Shown here: in pieces, positions 1 to 11,495 of the stretch
Position numbering within the stretch: position 1 is the first letter of the stretch
How the letters are laid out: every line of letters begins with the position of its first letter
Origin: Bryoerythrophyllum caledonicum
Lineage: Eukaryota > Streptophyta > Bryopsida > Pottiales > Pottiaceae
NCBI GenBank assembly: GCA_963971425.1
Contig: OZ020516.1
Coordinates: 34,088,199 to 34,152,198, forward strand
Direction of reading: 5' to 3'
Length of the DNA stretch: 64,000 nt
Position numbers and translations under genes: made by a program
Notes under the pieces: model-generated
Seen by the model: the letters and a program-made list of their open reading frames with translations, nothing else
The model's database searches: none
Told to the model about the DNA's origin: nothing

Positions 1-141
1 TATAACATTGCTTTCACAAAAATTGAAATGAATGTTGACAACTTTTGGACCTTTGTTCCTTGCATAGTTTTTAGAAATATGATACGCCCTTCTTTTACCT
101 TTTAAAATTGGTGTAGAAGAAACTACACTATGAACACCATC

Positions 142-173
142 AACACACAATTAAGCAATTATGCACTTGGCCA
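142..173. repeat. 32-bp inverted repeat, left arm (partner 16381-16412)
   Basis: This arm matches the reverse complement of 16381-16412 at 30 of 32 positions and contains the near-palindrome TGCACTTGGCCAAGTGCA at 162-179. Both arms lie about 540-570 bases beyond the 3' end of a large reading frame (739-4703 minus and 12649-15840 plus), and both are flanked outward by family-A-like sequence. They may be the ends of one large element or of two related elements. Confidence 0.6.
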
Positions 174-738
174 AGTGCACTGGTTGTAGGTAGAAAGCCG
201 CAAGTTATTTGCTCACAACTTTTTTTTAAATCAAAATTTGGCAAAAGTTTAGAATGTTTTCTGTCAAATTTTTTGGTGTTCGTCGTGTCATACCTTGGCA
301 TCTTCATGTTCATATCAGTAATATATTTTTTACATTTTCTACCTTTTTTTAGAAAATATATGATATCTAATCTAGTTTACAAATCCTGCTACAAAATTAT
401 AATCATGTGCCCAAAGAGATTATAAATTTGTTATGAGTTATTATAGGATTTTAGAGTAGTGCACTACAAATACAATGTGTAAGAGATACAAAAATATATA
501 TGCAATTTCCTAAGACAGTATAAAGTACCTCACTGTATTTTATAATGCAAAAACATACATAATCAAGCAATTCCACACTATCGGTGAGGAATTCTAAAAT
601 CAAACATATCATGTGGGCCACCCAATATATAAATATATACCACCCACCGAACGATAGACACATCTCAAACTGCAGTATACTAACGTATTTGCCACCTAAA
701 CTACGTGCATGCTCTACTATAGTATATAGCTCCAGGGC
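174..738. other. AT-rich flank downstream of the broken minus-strand ORF
   Basis: No coding region or RNA is recognised here. The stretch separates the stop codon of the 739-4703 reading frame from the inverted-repeat arm at 142-173. Its length is close to that of the matching interval (15841-16380) downstream of the DUF7869 ORF, with only short recognisable similarity near the repeat arm. Confidence 0.4.
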
Positions 739-3700
739 TCAGAGCTCATCTTCTGGCGGAACGACTCCCTCCACGTGTCCAATGGCGCTACCTACCATAG
801 CGGACAGTTCATGATCCTGCACAGGATGATCTCCCACATCTTCGATGCCAATGGACGCACACTCAACATATCGGTAATTGCCAGGAACACCCTTCCGCGT
901 ATGCCTTACCCTATCTTCATTGTAGAAAAAGCCATCCTCTTGATTGAAGGACATCTCTCGCTCTAACGAGAAGGCCCCCTGAAATGCAATGATGTCCTCG
1001 GATACGCTAGATCTTGGAACGGAAGGCAAACCTAGTCTGGTATCACTCTGAGTACCTCCGAACGTCTCTTGTGTCTCCGATACAGACTCTGATTGAGAAG
1101 GCATCAAAAGCTGTCGAATCCTCTTCTGCACCGAAAAAAATTCCAATGAATCCAATTCTTCTTTCTCCATCTCCAGCCTAGGACCATCAAATGTATGCCC
1201 CCCTCCTGCCGTTGCCGCCAAACCAACATCCACTACACGGGTATCTTGCATCCTCTCTGTAGGTGTTGCAGACGTCTCCTCTGAAGTATTTCCCACCGCC
1301 TGCTGCGTTGATGGAATCCTCTCTCTTGGAGGAGACTGGTTCACTCCATCTTCATCGGCGTCTGAACCACTGCGAGATGAGAAATCGTCAGTGGTACCTG
1401 AACGTCGCAATCTCTCATGTAAACCACCTCCATCCTCATTGTCGTCTTCATTCCTCACTCCACCAACCGCCTCTTCGGTCTCAGGTACGATGTTGCAACC
1501 AGTACTTGTTCCACCAATCCTGACCAACAGTTGTCCTTGGAAGTTGTCGGACAACTCATTGTACAGGAATGAAACTCTGTCTGTACAATCGTCAATGATG
1601 AAAACCTCAGATCCCTCGAAATCTCCTTCAAGGATCGTGGGAATGGCCGTAGATATGTTACACGCCACTAAACCCCAACCACGCGGCAAGTATGAGCCCA
1701 CTAGTCTTGTCAGCTCTGATGAAGATCTCTCAAGTGAATCAACTTCAAAGGGTTGGCGTGCCTCACTCCAATGATCCAAGAAAACAAGAGGAAGTGGAAC
1801 GTCTCCAGAAACATAGTTCGGGCCAGGAGATGTACCCACAGGGTGCTGCATACAAATCACAACATCGCCAATCGGTTGTACTACTTGCTCTAGTCGCCCA
1901 TTCTCTGTAAAATCGAGAGCATAGGGAATAACTGAGTTCGGATCAAACGCCCAACATCCACGTCGCATAGTACATCCCTCTGGAAGCTTCACCTTTGTGA
2001 AAAACTCTTCGTTGGCATACACGGCCGCTGGTAACAAGAAGATGACATTCCATCGTTCAATATTTGCCATCCATAATGTCAGCTGTGCAAAAACTGCGGA
2101 TAATTGGGCGTCTCCCCAATGACCATCTCCACGCCTACCACCGCCACGTCGACAATCAATCACCCACAAACATGGTTTCCCCAACTCTATGTAGTCGGTG
2201 CGGAATAACCCTCTTCTACACCGAATCGGAAGAAGATTCTCTGTGTCGCTCTGGCCTGGCCTCTTGACTTCCATCTGCCATTCCCAATTAGCAGTAGCAT
2301 GTCCTCCCACATCCACGGACAATCCAATGTATCCACGTCCCCCTGCTGCAATGTCACCATAATGAAACCTGATGGAAGGAGGGATGAGGTAGCCTATGTC
2401 TTCCAACTTAGACACCTTTCCCCGCACAGGAGCAGTCCAAGTTTTTTTCGTGGTAGCATTCAAAAGCTTCCCAAAGGTATCAAGTTGTGCGTTACTCCTC
2501 GGAAAATACTTCCCTACACGGATACGAAAGAACTCCTCCATGGAATCAGGTGTACTTTCCTTGTTCTCCACCATCAACCAACGGATAGAATTCATCACAG
2601 CTTCTCGTCTCTGATATCGATCACAAACTCCGGCAATCGTACGAGGATGTGGATTCTTGTCTTTTACACCGTCGAAGTAGTATGCTTGACGAGGTCTTAC
2701 TCCATCCTCCGTCACGGGCTTCGCTGCAGCAGACTTTGCTAACCGAAGATAATATGGAATCGGAACCCTACCCAACGGCCTCAACCAATTCTTGGTCATC
2801 TCCTTTCTTGTTGGTCGTACGTCCACATTTGGATCCAGTTCTTTCTTCCTCGCCATGTCCTTCTACTTGTCCTCTTCCTCCTTGCTGTAAAATAGAATGC
2901 CGTCTTGGTAGTCCTTGCATACTTGTATGATAGCTTCGAAGCAGTCATTCGTCGGATTCCATGCATGATTGGTCAGATCCTCCATGTTTTTGGCCAACCT
3001 CTTCACCGTGACAACTCCATCTCCCTTGGGCAACTTATGCACTACACTTGCCGCACTCACCAAAGCAACAGCCCTGCGCGCATCGTCCGCACGTAGTGTG
3101 CTGTTAGGCCTCCCGTATAGATCCCAAATCTGACGAAGCTTCCTCAAATCCTCCTCCATAGTAGAATACGACTGTCTCTGGAACTCCGCCAAGTTGATCC
3201 GCGCAGACTTCTCAATGTAAAAGCGACGATCATCATACACCACAAAAGACGCCTCCCGCCGCTCGAACGTGTCCAGGTTCTCATTAGAAGGCATGGTACC
3301 ATCTCTCCACTGCTGCTGTGCAAACTTACAAGCTGCTACTATGTATTGGCCATCCACCGGTTCCCAAATGATATGATCTTGAAGCCAAGAATATTGGGAT
3401 CCCATCGCACCTTGTGCAGAAGCACTCCCGTGTGCAATGAACATGCGCTCAAACTCTCGTGCGGTTCCTACCAACGGAAATGGCAGCTCCTCCTTCTCAA
3501 CGGCACCATCATCGGTGGTAGTATGCACGATGTATCTGATCGGTCGAAGTACCAATCTACTCACCCGAGTCGCGGATTCAAGGTCTCTCAAGCGATTAAA
3601 TACTTCTTTGACCCTCTTCTGTGATAAAACCCGGTGATTCGTTTCCGGATTCTCCACAGAGACAATGCGGTCTATGTGTACCTTAAACACAAAATTCCCC

Positions 3701-4703
3701 TACACTGATTCTTTTGCAATCTCCTCCGTTGTAGGCACTGGTGCTTTTAAATACATTGAAGTTGGAACATCCTGTGGTATCTCCGTATTGTCTTCAAAAT
3801 CCTCTGGTATATTGTCTGGAAGGTTGTGAAAATCTTCTTCCTCATGCGCCATGGCTGACAAATCAGCTAAATCTCCCGGTGTAGATGTAGGGACCCTACG
3901 ATGACCATCAGATGTCCTAAGCCCCGACCTACGAACCCTGCCACCCGATCTTGCACTTCTCCCATTCAACCTTCTCCCGCTTGGATCCAAACTTGATGGG
4001 CCTTCCCTTGAGCAGAAGCTACATCACTCTCAACACGCCGTGGCCTCTTCGTAGGACGTCTACTCGTTAATGGAGGATTCGGTATTGTTTGTACCTCAGA
4101 AGTTGTGGTGGGATATTGGCCTCCACTTCCCCTCCCCCCCTCCAGTGGTCGCCAATCCAGTTGCAACGGCTCAGTAAGAATTCGATAAACTTCTGTTTCT
4201 TTTGGTTCCGCTGGTGGGGCTTGAGTTGTCGCACGTGATGGGTCTCTCTCCCGAAATGCCTCATATCTAATATGTTCCTCCATAATCCTCTTAGCCTTCA
4301 GCACCATCTCCGGTGATAACGCTAAACAGGCTAAGACGTTGTTGTGTCTAGCAGTACGTACCGCAAGAGAGATGTTCAACCAAAACGTCTACAATGATTT
4401 GAGGAATTTCACCTGACCTGGATTTTGAAGAAGATTCAAAGGGACAGGTGCAAGAAGCAACTTCTTCGAAAGAGAAGTCTTCACCTCCGATTGACCATGA
4501 CCTACTGCGCAAGTAACATATACCATATCATCAGGTCGAAGAGCGATTGCCTGAATTTTGCCAAAACTCTTCCCCAATGCCGATGTACGCTTCCCCAACT
4601 CAAAGGGATAATCCGTCACCCACAAGAAGGCGTTCGACTCATCCACTTCCGCGATCCACTAGCCGTGGCTCTCCCAAATTCTGTCAATATTTGGTGGTGC
4701 CAT
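739..4703 (-). pseudogene. ~1,320-codon broken ORF, possible ParB-like plus degenerate methylase-like protein of a mobile element
   Basis: Five consecutive open segments form one reading frame. From the ATG at 4703 the frame is interrupted by TAG at 4659-4661 and 4389-4391, shifts once within about 3968-4022 in a low-complexity linker, then meets TAG at 3700-3702 and 2863-2865 before the natural stop at 739. All four internal stops are TAG, each one base from CAG or TGG. The third segment (275 residues, 2863-3690) has a DGQYIVAACKFA stretch that resembles ParB-type DGxxRxxAA motifs. The last segment (705 residues) has a layout reminiscent of N4/N6 DNA methylases (IDCRRGGG; later ERSSSELTRLVGSYLPRGWG), but the canonical catalytic and SAM-binding residues are not evident. 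The C-terminal 200 residues are acidic and probably disordered. GC content is higher than in the flanks, and there are no obvious introns. The reading-frame continuity is certain; the domain assignment is a guess. Confidence 0.6.
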
Positions 4704-5879
4704 AACGCAACACTCAAAAAACCTGTATATCATTACAAAACCATAGTCACTATTAGTATGGAATAAGAATTTTTGAACCTCCACTCATTGCACAACTTTT
4801 TTGAACATGCTACACCCCTTGTCTACCTCTAAAAACTTTTGCACCTCAGAAGATCTAAATCCAATATCATCGTGTTAAGCATGTTGTTGGTTCTTTGGTG
4901 AAAAGGCATATTAATCCAAGTCAATTATTTTCACACATTGTCACAAATTTTCTGCTAAGGTACCAGAAAATCTTCTACATGTCCACATAAAACTTTGAGA
5001 TCTTCGTATGATTCACTTTTGATTTTTCCTACGACATTATATCATGTAAACCTTCTTATGGACCATTTGATTTCTCATTTCAAACAACATCAAGTTCCCC
5101 AAAAGAAAAAAACGTGAATTGAGAATTTTTGAACCTTCATTCCTTGCACAATTTTTTTAAATATGCTACACTCCTTTTCTACCTCTAAAAACTTTTGCAC
5201 TACACAAGATCAAAATCCAATAGCATTGTGTGAAGCATGTTGTTAGTTCTTTGGTGAAATAGCACGCCAATCCAAATCAATTATTTTCACACATACTCAC
5301 ACATTTTCGGCCAACGTACCAAAGAAACCACTACCTTCCCACATAAAACTTTGAGATCTTTGTATGATTCACTTTTTATTTTTCCTACAGCATTATGTGA
5401 TGTAAAACTTCTTATTGACCATTTGGATTCTCATTTAAAACAATATCAAGTTCCCCAAAAAATGTAACGTGAATTGAGAATTTTTGAACCTCCACTCATT
5501 GCACAATTTTTTTGAAAATGCTACGCTCCTTGTCTACCTCTAAAAATTGGTATATAGAAAACTAACATCATGCTAAACATTATGGTAATTAATTGAGACC
5601 CTTTGAAATGCAAAAATTGGACACTAATTTAAGTCAAAGTCTGCTGATCCATAAAACGCAGGGATGAAAATGAGCCTTTTCTCAACTTCAAACATTATAA
5701 TCTTTCAATCCGTGCGGTCAAACTTTATGAAATTCTGTGAGTACATTACTTTATAAGCCTTTATTGAGATCCTACGGTTTAAACTACAAAAAAAACCTCA
5801 CTTTTTCATGCAAGCTAATTGCACTAAAACAAGCATTTTTTACGAGTTTTGGTTGAGATATTCTTTACACCATTTATGG
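4704..5879 (+). repeat. Family-A-related sequence with ~355-bp tandem duplication
   Basis: The motif GAATTTTTGAACC recurs at 4767, 5123 and 5478, giving two full ~355-bp units and a partial third. Beyond 5530 the sequence continues as ordinary family A (the interior seen at 34390-34760) and fades near 5870 without a recognisable TTAA end. It lies directly upstream of the ATG of the broken reading frame at 4703. No gene is seen. Confidence 0.75.
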
Positions 5880-6239
5880 ACTATGGTACTTTGGGTATCA
5901 ATAGCGAGGGTATCACAACCAGGGTATGATTTCCTGGGTACCAACATCCGGTTATCAACATAGGTATTTGTTCAGGGTATCAATTAGGGTTTGAAAATTA
6001 GGGTTTTCGTTGTGAGGGTATCAACTACGGATATCAATCCTTGGGTAGTCCAAGGAGGGGTGTGCGCGCGCACACCCCTGCCATTGTTGTGAGGAGGCTG
6101 CCACTGTGAGAGAGAGGATTTGGAGAAGGGTTTGGAGGCTTGTGGGTTTGTGAGAGAAAGGCTTGTGAGAAGAGAAGAGTTGTGAGGGAGAGGAATGAGG
6201 GGGAGGTGTGTGGAGAGAAGAGTTGTGAGGGAGAGGAAT
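5880..6239. repeat. Degenerate GGGTATCAA repeats and GAGAGAAGAGTTGTGAGG repeats
   Basis: A GGGTATCA-like word recurs irregularly between 5890 and 6030. A near-perfect GC-rich palindrome (GGGGTGTGCGCGCGCACACC) sits at about 6058-6079. From 6100 to the gap there is a purine-rich GAGAGAAGAGTTGTGAGGGA repeat, which probably caused the assembly break. ORFs reading through the gap are artefacts. Confidence 0.6.
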
Positions 6240-6439
6240 NNNNNNNNNNNNNNNNNNNNNNNNNNNNNNNNNNNNNNNNNNNNNNNNNNNNNNNNNNNNN
6301 NNNNNNNNNNNNNNNNNNNNNNNNNNNNNNNNNNNNNNNNNNNNNNNNNNNNNNNNNNNNNNNNNNNNNNNNNNNNNNNNNNNNNNNNNNNNNNNNNNNN
6401 NNNNNNNNNNNNNNNNNNNNNNNNNNNNNNNNNNNNNNN
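6240..6439. other. Assembly gap (200 N)
   Basis: Exactly 200 undetermined bases. The round number suggests a placeholder, so the true gap length is unknown. Confidence 0.99.
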
Positions 6440-6736
6440 CGCCAGGGCTGGCGCGCGTGAGCGGCCGCTGCGCCTGCGCCAGAGCCGCAGCAAAAACGCG
6501 AGGGCAGCCTTGCCTCACAAAACCTAATTTTATGCCTCTAATTCAAACTTGAAGTGCAGATTTTAATGGCCACTTACGAAGCTCTCCCTCACCGTCGTCG
6601 AGAGGTTGCACGCGACAGGAAGTTATCGGATGGAAGGAGGAGCACCAACTTGTGGGGGTGTGCGGGCGCACACCCCATGAGGCGTCACGCGAACTCCATG
6701 GGTTTCATTTTTAGGGTTTGGGTTTCCGGTTGCGGT
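6440..6736. other. GC-rich stretch after the gap, no gene recognised
   Basis: It contains a second GGGTGTGCGGGCGCACACCCC-like palindrome at about 6656-6676, similar to the one before the gap at 6058. The two palindromes bracket the gap. No reading frame of note is present. Confidence 0.4.
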
Positions 6737-6855
6737 GGCTAGGGTTTGGTTGCGGCGGCTAGGGTTTGGTAGTGGCGGCTAGGGTTTGGTTGTGGCGGCT
6801 AGGGTTTGGTCGCAGTGGCTAGGGTTTGGTTGTGGTGGCTAGGGTTTAGGGTAGT
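6737..6855 (+). repeat. 20-bp minisatellite with telomere-like TAGGGTTT core
   Basis: About six units of a 20-bp repeat, consensus GGCTAGGGTTTGGTTGTGGC, with variation in the second half. The core TAGGGTTT resembles the plant telomere repeat TTTAGGG but the period is 20, so this is an interstitial minisatellite rather than telomere sequence. Confidence 0.85.
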
Positions 6856-7795
6856 GGGCTGATGTGCCATACCATGGTTTTAATACAATACTACGGGCTA
6901 CTCTCATTATTGAAGTTCTCAGTGGATTTTGGTGTCACTCTTTGATGTCACTAGTTGACTCACTAGTTGTAAACATCTTACTTCTATTGAATTTGTAATC
7001 TTTGAACATACTGAAGTGGATGTTTTCATTTGGGTGCTCAACTCTTGGTTCTGCTCACCTTACACTATTGTATCTCTGACTAATCTTTAATCATCATGAA
7101 TCTAATACTGGAGTTCCCTCATATTCAGAATTGAAACAAGGTCAGAAACTTACCAAATTTTCAAGAAGCTTTTCGATGTTCAAATTTCCTCCAATCTACA
7201 CACTACACACAAGTTGACAGAAATTAGTGAATGAAGTAAAAATACACATGGCCTTGAGGTTTCGATTGCAAGAGAGCTCACCTTAGAAACTGAGATGGGA
7301 AGAGACCTCTAGATTTGCATAGAAACCTTATATCCTTGTTGGAACCTTGTGCTCCAAGTTTACTAGTCAAAGTTTGACTTTAGAACTTTGGACCTTTTGC
7401 TTTGTTTCTCCTTTTGTTTAAGCTTTTTACATATTATATTAAAAAAATTGGCTATAGCCTACATGTAATACAAAGATACTTGGGATTTTTTATCACATAG
7501 TTTACCATATAAATTTTATGCATATGTTGCAGGTACAGTGGGAAGGGTTGGAAAACATGTTCAACAACAACGACATAATGTTGAATTAATGTTGAACGCC
7601 ATCAAGCATTAGTGCGTGTACCGCTAACACCTGCAACGCATCTTCAGGTAAACATTTATTTTTATACAAGTTTAAGATTGATTGTTGATTGATCTTCTAT
7701 ACTATGTAATTTATAGAAAAACCTTTATGTGGATGTATAAACCCTTTCATTTATTAGCGATTGTAACAAATTCCAATAGTGTCAGTAATAGCAAG
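6856..7795. other. AT-rich DNA without a recognised gene
   Basis: No convincing reading frame. A segment at about 7533-7648 lies between an AG and a GTAAAC and looks exon-like, but its frames contain stops. From about 7795 the sequence becomes the left flank of the first DUF7869 element copy. Confidence 0.35.
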
Positions 7796-7971
7796 TAGAC
7801 AACATGGTTCATTTTCTTCCCTAGATTCAGTGGAATCCCTTCATTTCAGTTCACTTGGATTCAAAAGATTACATCACACATGATCTAGATTCATTATCAT
7901 CATGTTAGAAATGATATAAGTTCCATTTTACACCAATGTTTAGGGATGCAGAAGAGGTGTAACATATTTAA

Positions 7972-8922
7972 CCCCTAAAGGATCAATTGTCAAAAATGGG
8001 CTTTTTGAAAGTTCGGTCATGTTCCTATGGTGTCAATTTCCAAAATTTCTCTTTGAAAATTTTATCATAGAAAGGCATTATCAAGACTTTAGTGGGAAAA
8101 TAGTTTTTACCTAAATTGGACATTTGATCAAAAAGTTGAAGGGTTTTGAATTTCAAATGGGGAGAGCGGGCAAGTCGGGCAAGTCAGGCACGTTCAACAA
8201 CTTTTACTATGACACTATGTTGAATGTGAGATTTTCGGTACTTACAACTAATACTATTTCCCTTGATGTTGTCAAAATAAGTTCTTGTCATTAGTGAAAA
8301 ATAGCATATCAACCCAAGTCAAACATTTTCACACATTGTCAGTCAGTGTTGGGCAAGGTACCAAAAAAACTTTTTGTTTTCCAAATAAAACCTAGATATT
8401 TTTTTATTTTTCACTTTTTATTTTTTCCACAAAAATATGTGGTGTAAACCTTCTTATGACCATTTGGATTACCAATCTAAAACATATTAAGTTCACAAAA
8501 AATTATAGTGTGATTTAAGAAATTCCAAACTTCCACTCCTTGCACAATTGTTTTGAATATGCTACACCCGTTCTCTACCTCTAAAAATTGGTGTACAAAG
8601 AACTAACATCAAGCTTAATAAGATGGTTATGGATTTAGACCTTGTGTAGTGTAAAAATTTGATAGCAAGTGAAGTCAAAGTCTGCTGATCCACTGCACTC
8701 AGGGAAGAAAATGAACCATATGCTTGACTTCAAACACTATAATCTTTCAATCCATGCGGTCAAAGTTTATGAAATTTTGTTTTATATTACTTAACAAGCC
8801 GTGATTGAGATTCTACGGTCAAAATTAGAAATAAAAGTTTTTGTTTCCTTTTTTGTTCATTGCACTAGAATCCAAGAATTTTGAAGTGTTTTTGGTGTAA
8901 AACTGTCATTGTACCTTCAGGG
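7972..8922 (+). mobile_element. TTAA-bounded non-autonomous element, family A copy 1
   Basis: A 951-bp element flanked by TTAA at 7968-7971 and 8923-8926. It starts CCCCTAAAGGATC and ends GTACCTTCAGGG, giving imperfect terminal inverted repeats of the CCCY...RGGG type. It has no coding capacity. It is inserted in the left flank of the first DUF7869 copy; the second copy (12419-12441) keeps the uninterrupted site, reading CATATTCAATGACACTGTG. TTAA duplication with CCC/GGG ends is the hallmark of piggyBac-type transposition. Confidence 0.85.
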
Positions 8923-8926
8923 TTAA

Positions 8927-9735
8927 TGACTCTGTGCAAGGAGTTCATGCTCTACAAATTCTTAATTTTTTCATTTCAAAGTTGTTTTATCAAAAGGTCT
9001 AATATCATCATCATATTTTGAACAGTGAATATGTATTTAGAAATATATCTTTTATCAAATGAATGGTGCTTTGAAGGTTAACAATTAGTACATGTATTTT
9101 GACTAATGTGCAGCCATAATGTTCCTATTTTTTCAATAGTGATAATGGACAGCCGCACGATTCAGACTCCTTCGATACGGCCACACATCCAAAGGGATAA
9201 TATGCACTCCAATAGCTCTATGGGGGCTCGATTAGTACGAGCAGCACGTGCAAGGCAAATTCAACAGAGATCTGTTGGGATCAGAACATCTGAATTGGAG
9301 AGGACAGTTGAATTGCTTTCTGAGAAAGGAGATGTGGTGGGCTTAGCAACCAGGGAGCATGCATTCAAAAGTGGCATGGAATTGAATGGGTCAAAGTTGT
9401 TCCCATTTGAGGTGGCAGTGCGTATCATTAGGGTAGATGATGCATTGCATTGGACTGGAGAGATTGTAGGAGAACGCCTTGGCATGTGTGTGGGCTTGAT
9501 CATTCGTTGGCATCGATCTTTGCTACGTATAGTGACTGTAGAACCTGATATCACAGGTGTCCATGGTGACATTGGATAACAGATAGCGCCTACAGAAGTG
9601 ATGGCCCCAGAATTTGATTTTCTTGAGTTCATCAACACACCAGGATCCACCCAGAGGTCTCGACGCAGTAGTCATGCTTCAAATGCGGAAGATGAAAATT
9701 CGCCGTTTTCCCAGCCTACTCCCTTAAACATCCGT
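8927..9735 (+). pseudogene. DUF7869-type element, copy 1: 5' flank and N-terminal coding part only
   Basis: Closely similar to 12431-13240. The reading frame opens at the ATG at 9145 and is interrupted by TAA at 9577-9579, where copy 2 has TCA. It continues through QPTPLNI and then loses similarity at about 9735. The protein is arginine-rich near the start (ARLVRAARARQIQQR), with an ELLSEKGDVVGLATREH stretch. The rest of the gene is missing, replaced by the region that contains the Crypton-like gene. It is useful as an unmutated reference for stop codons in copy 2. Confidence 0.75.
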
Positions 9736-10244
9736 AACGCCCGGGAAGGTTTTCGGCACATTCATTTTGAGAAACCTCCCAGCGCAATATCATTCCGCGA
9801 AAGGGGCTCCCGTAAATCTCACGAATAAAACACCTCACTAGAAAACCACCTCACCAGAAAAACCCCGGGCAGCTATTTGTAAACTTTCAACATGTTTAAA
9901 AATTTGCAGAAGTAATATAGCGACAGTTATTTTATTCAGTTGACATTGAAATGATGGAAAATAATTAATTTTGTGTTTTCTTACCATTACCACGGTTAAC
10001 AAAAGTGTTTGCAGATCATCCAATTGTAAAATGTAGTATCAAGTAATTGTATGAAGCTTTAAGCTTGCGAAAAAATGATTGTTCCCAAGTTTACAATCGA
10101 ATATACCAAGTTGAAGTCAAATTGCAACAACAAAAACAACTGTCATCTACATGTACATCCTATATCTACAATCTACAATTCGAATTGATCCATTCTACAC
10201 CTTCACTTCCGCTGCATGTGGTGAACTTCACATCAAATGTTGTT
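9736..10244. other. Interval between truncated DUF7869 copy and the recombinase gene
   Basis: No recognised gene. It probably includes the 3' untranslated region and downstream flank of the minus-strand recombinase gene ending at 10245. The junction at about 9735 marks an insertion or rearrangement breakpoint in the DUF7869 copy. Confidence 0.35.
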
Positions 10245-11397
10245 TCATTGCTTCCCATTAACTCCCTGAAAAAATATAACATCCACAATTAGAAAGTCAT
10301 ATATACAATAGCTTCACGAGATCAAAGACAAATGTAGACAATACCTTCACATGATCAAAAATCGCCGCCATCGTGACAGCATTAACACCACCAGAGAAAT
10401 TGAATACATTGCAGCCAGATACTGATCCAATTAAAATCCCCTTGTCCACCTGAAACATATGGAAAAACACATCAAAGCAGTATTAGTGAAAAACTTAATA
10501 AGCGGGCACCTAAGAAACAACAATGAATGACTGTGGGCATAAGAAACACACGCATTTTACGCTGACATACATATTCGGCATACTACAACACCATATAATG
10601 ACAATCACTTACAAACTCTCCAGTGCAACACTTTTCAGATCCATAACTAGACTTTCGAAAGATTGTCTTCTCCAGTTGAACAATGCCTGATGTCTTGTAA
10701 TCTGCAATATTTTCCATTGCTGCCTTGCAATCAGCATCCTGTGGAAATGAGGATTTAATTAGAAAAGTCACCAAAAGGATAAAAAAAAATCATCCAAAAA
10801 TAAAATTAGGTTAACGAAGTGATTACCACTTCTGTCTTTGCCTTCAGCTCCTCCTCCGCTAAAACTTCGCTGAACTTGAGGGGACGCCCAGAATCAGACA
10901 CAACTGAAGTACCGCTTATAATTCTCTGGCATGCAGACATGGCGGCTTTCTCGCTGGCAGCATTAAACTGTTGGTAACTTTTAATGTCACGATGTCGAGT
11001 AATTGCCATACCCTTCTCGCAAGGAATATTTGCAGCTTCCATACGGGAAATTTCCATTCTCCTCGGGGTTTTATTTGAAAACTTGCGGCCCTTTATATCA
11101 ATCCCCGACGCCTCGACCAAGTTTCTTACCATAAGTCCGAGAGTGTTTTTCCCCACAGCACGCGGCTGAAACCAAATGGCATCACCAACCTTCCACTTCA
11201 GCTTTGGCATTAAGAAAATCGGGTGAGGCAAATCCTTCCACTTTGCGTTCAGCTTCGGCGCTGGGGGGCGATGACCAATAAGGTTCTTCCACGCTTGAAT
11301 GAGCTTCGGATCCGCGCAATCCACAGGCTTTCTCAAAGAGTGTGCAGCACAGTTCGCCACGCTGTACTTGAAAGTCTTCGTAAGAATTGGCTTGTAC
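10245..11397 (-). CDS. Crypton-like (DUF3504-type) tyrosine recombinase, 3' exons
   Basis: Four exons keep one reading frame: 11397-10827, 10738-10613, 10449-10345 and 10265-10245, ending in TGA. Each intron starts GT and ends AG (TTTTTTTGTAG, CCACAG, TTTCAG, TTTTCAG). The first exon encodes about 190 residues with a tyrosine-recombinase C-terminal pattern: SNKTPRRMEISRMEAANIP, then ITRHRDIKSYQQF, matching the H-x-x-R, G/R-H-R-x-I and tyrosine blocks of Crypton and KCTD1/QRICH1-type enzymes. Such proteins cut and rejoin DNA via the active-site tyrosine. The 5' exons are not found: upstream of 11398 is an intron followed by truncated family A sequence. No internal stops occur, so this may be a domesticated gene with a distant 5' part or a recent fragment. 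Family call is moderately confident; expression is unknown. Confidence 0.6.
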
Positions 11398-11495
11398 CTA
11401 CAAAAAAAACAAAAATACATACATTTAGAAGATACAAAACTATAAAACATTCCATACATTTAGTTTATTTTGCTTCTACAGTTCTATTGTAAAGG

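Noticed and set aside
739..4646. Operon-like series of closely spaced genes
   Set aside because: Apart from one shift the segments share a frame and are separated by single TAG codons, so they are pieces of one broken ORF in a eukaryotic genome.
739..4703. UAG reassigned to an amino acid in this organism
   Set aside because: Other decayed ORFs here also contain TGA and TAA, and genes such as 53035-55089 end at TAG. Decay is the simpler reading.
5984..6527. ORFs running through the N gap
   Set aside because: Most of their length is undetermined sequence.
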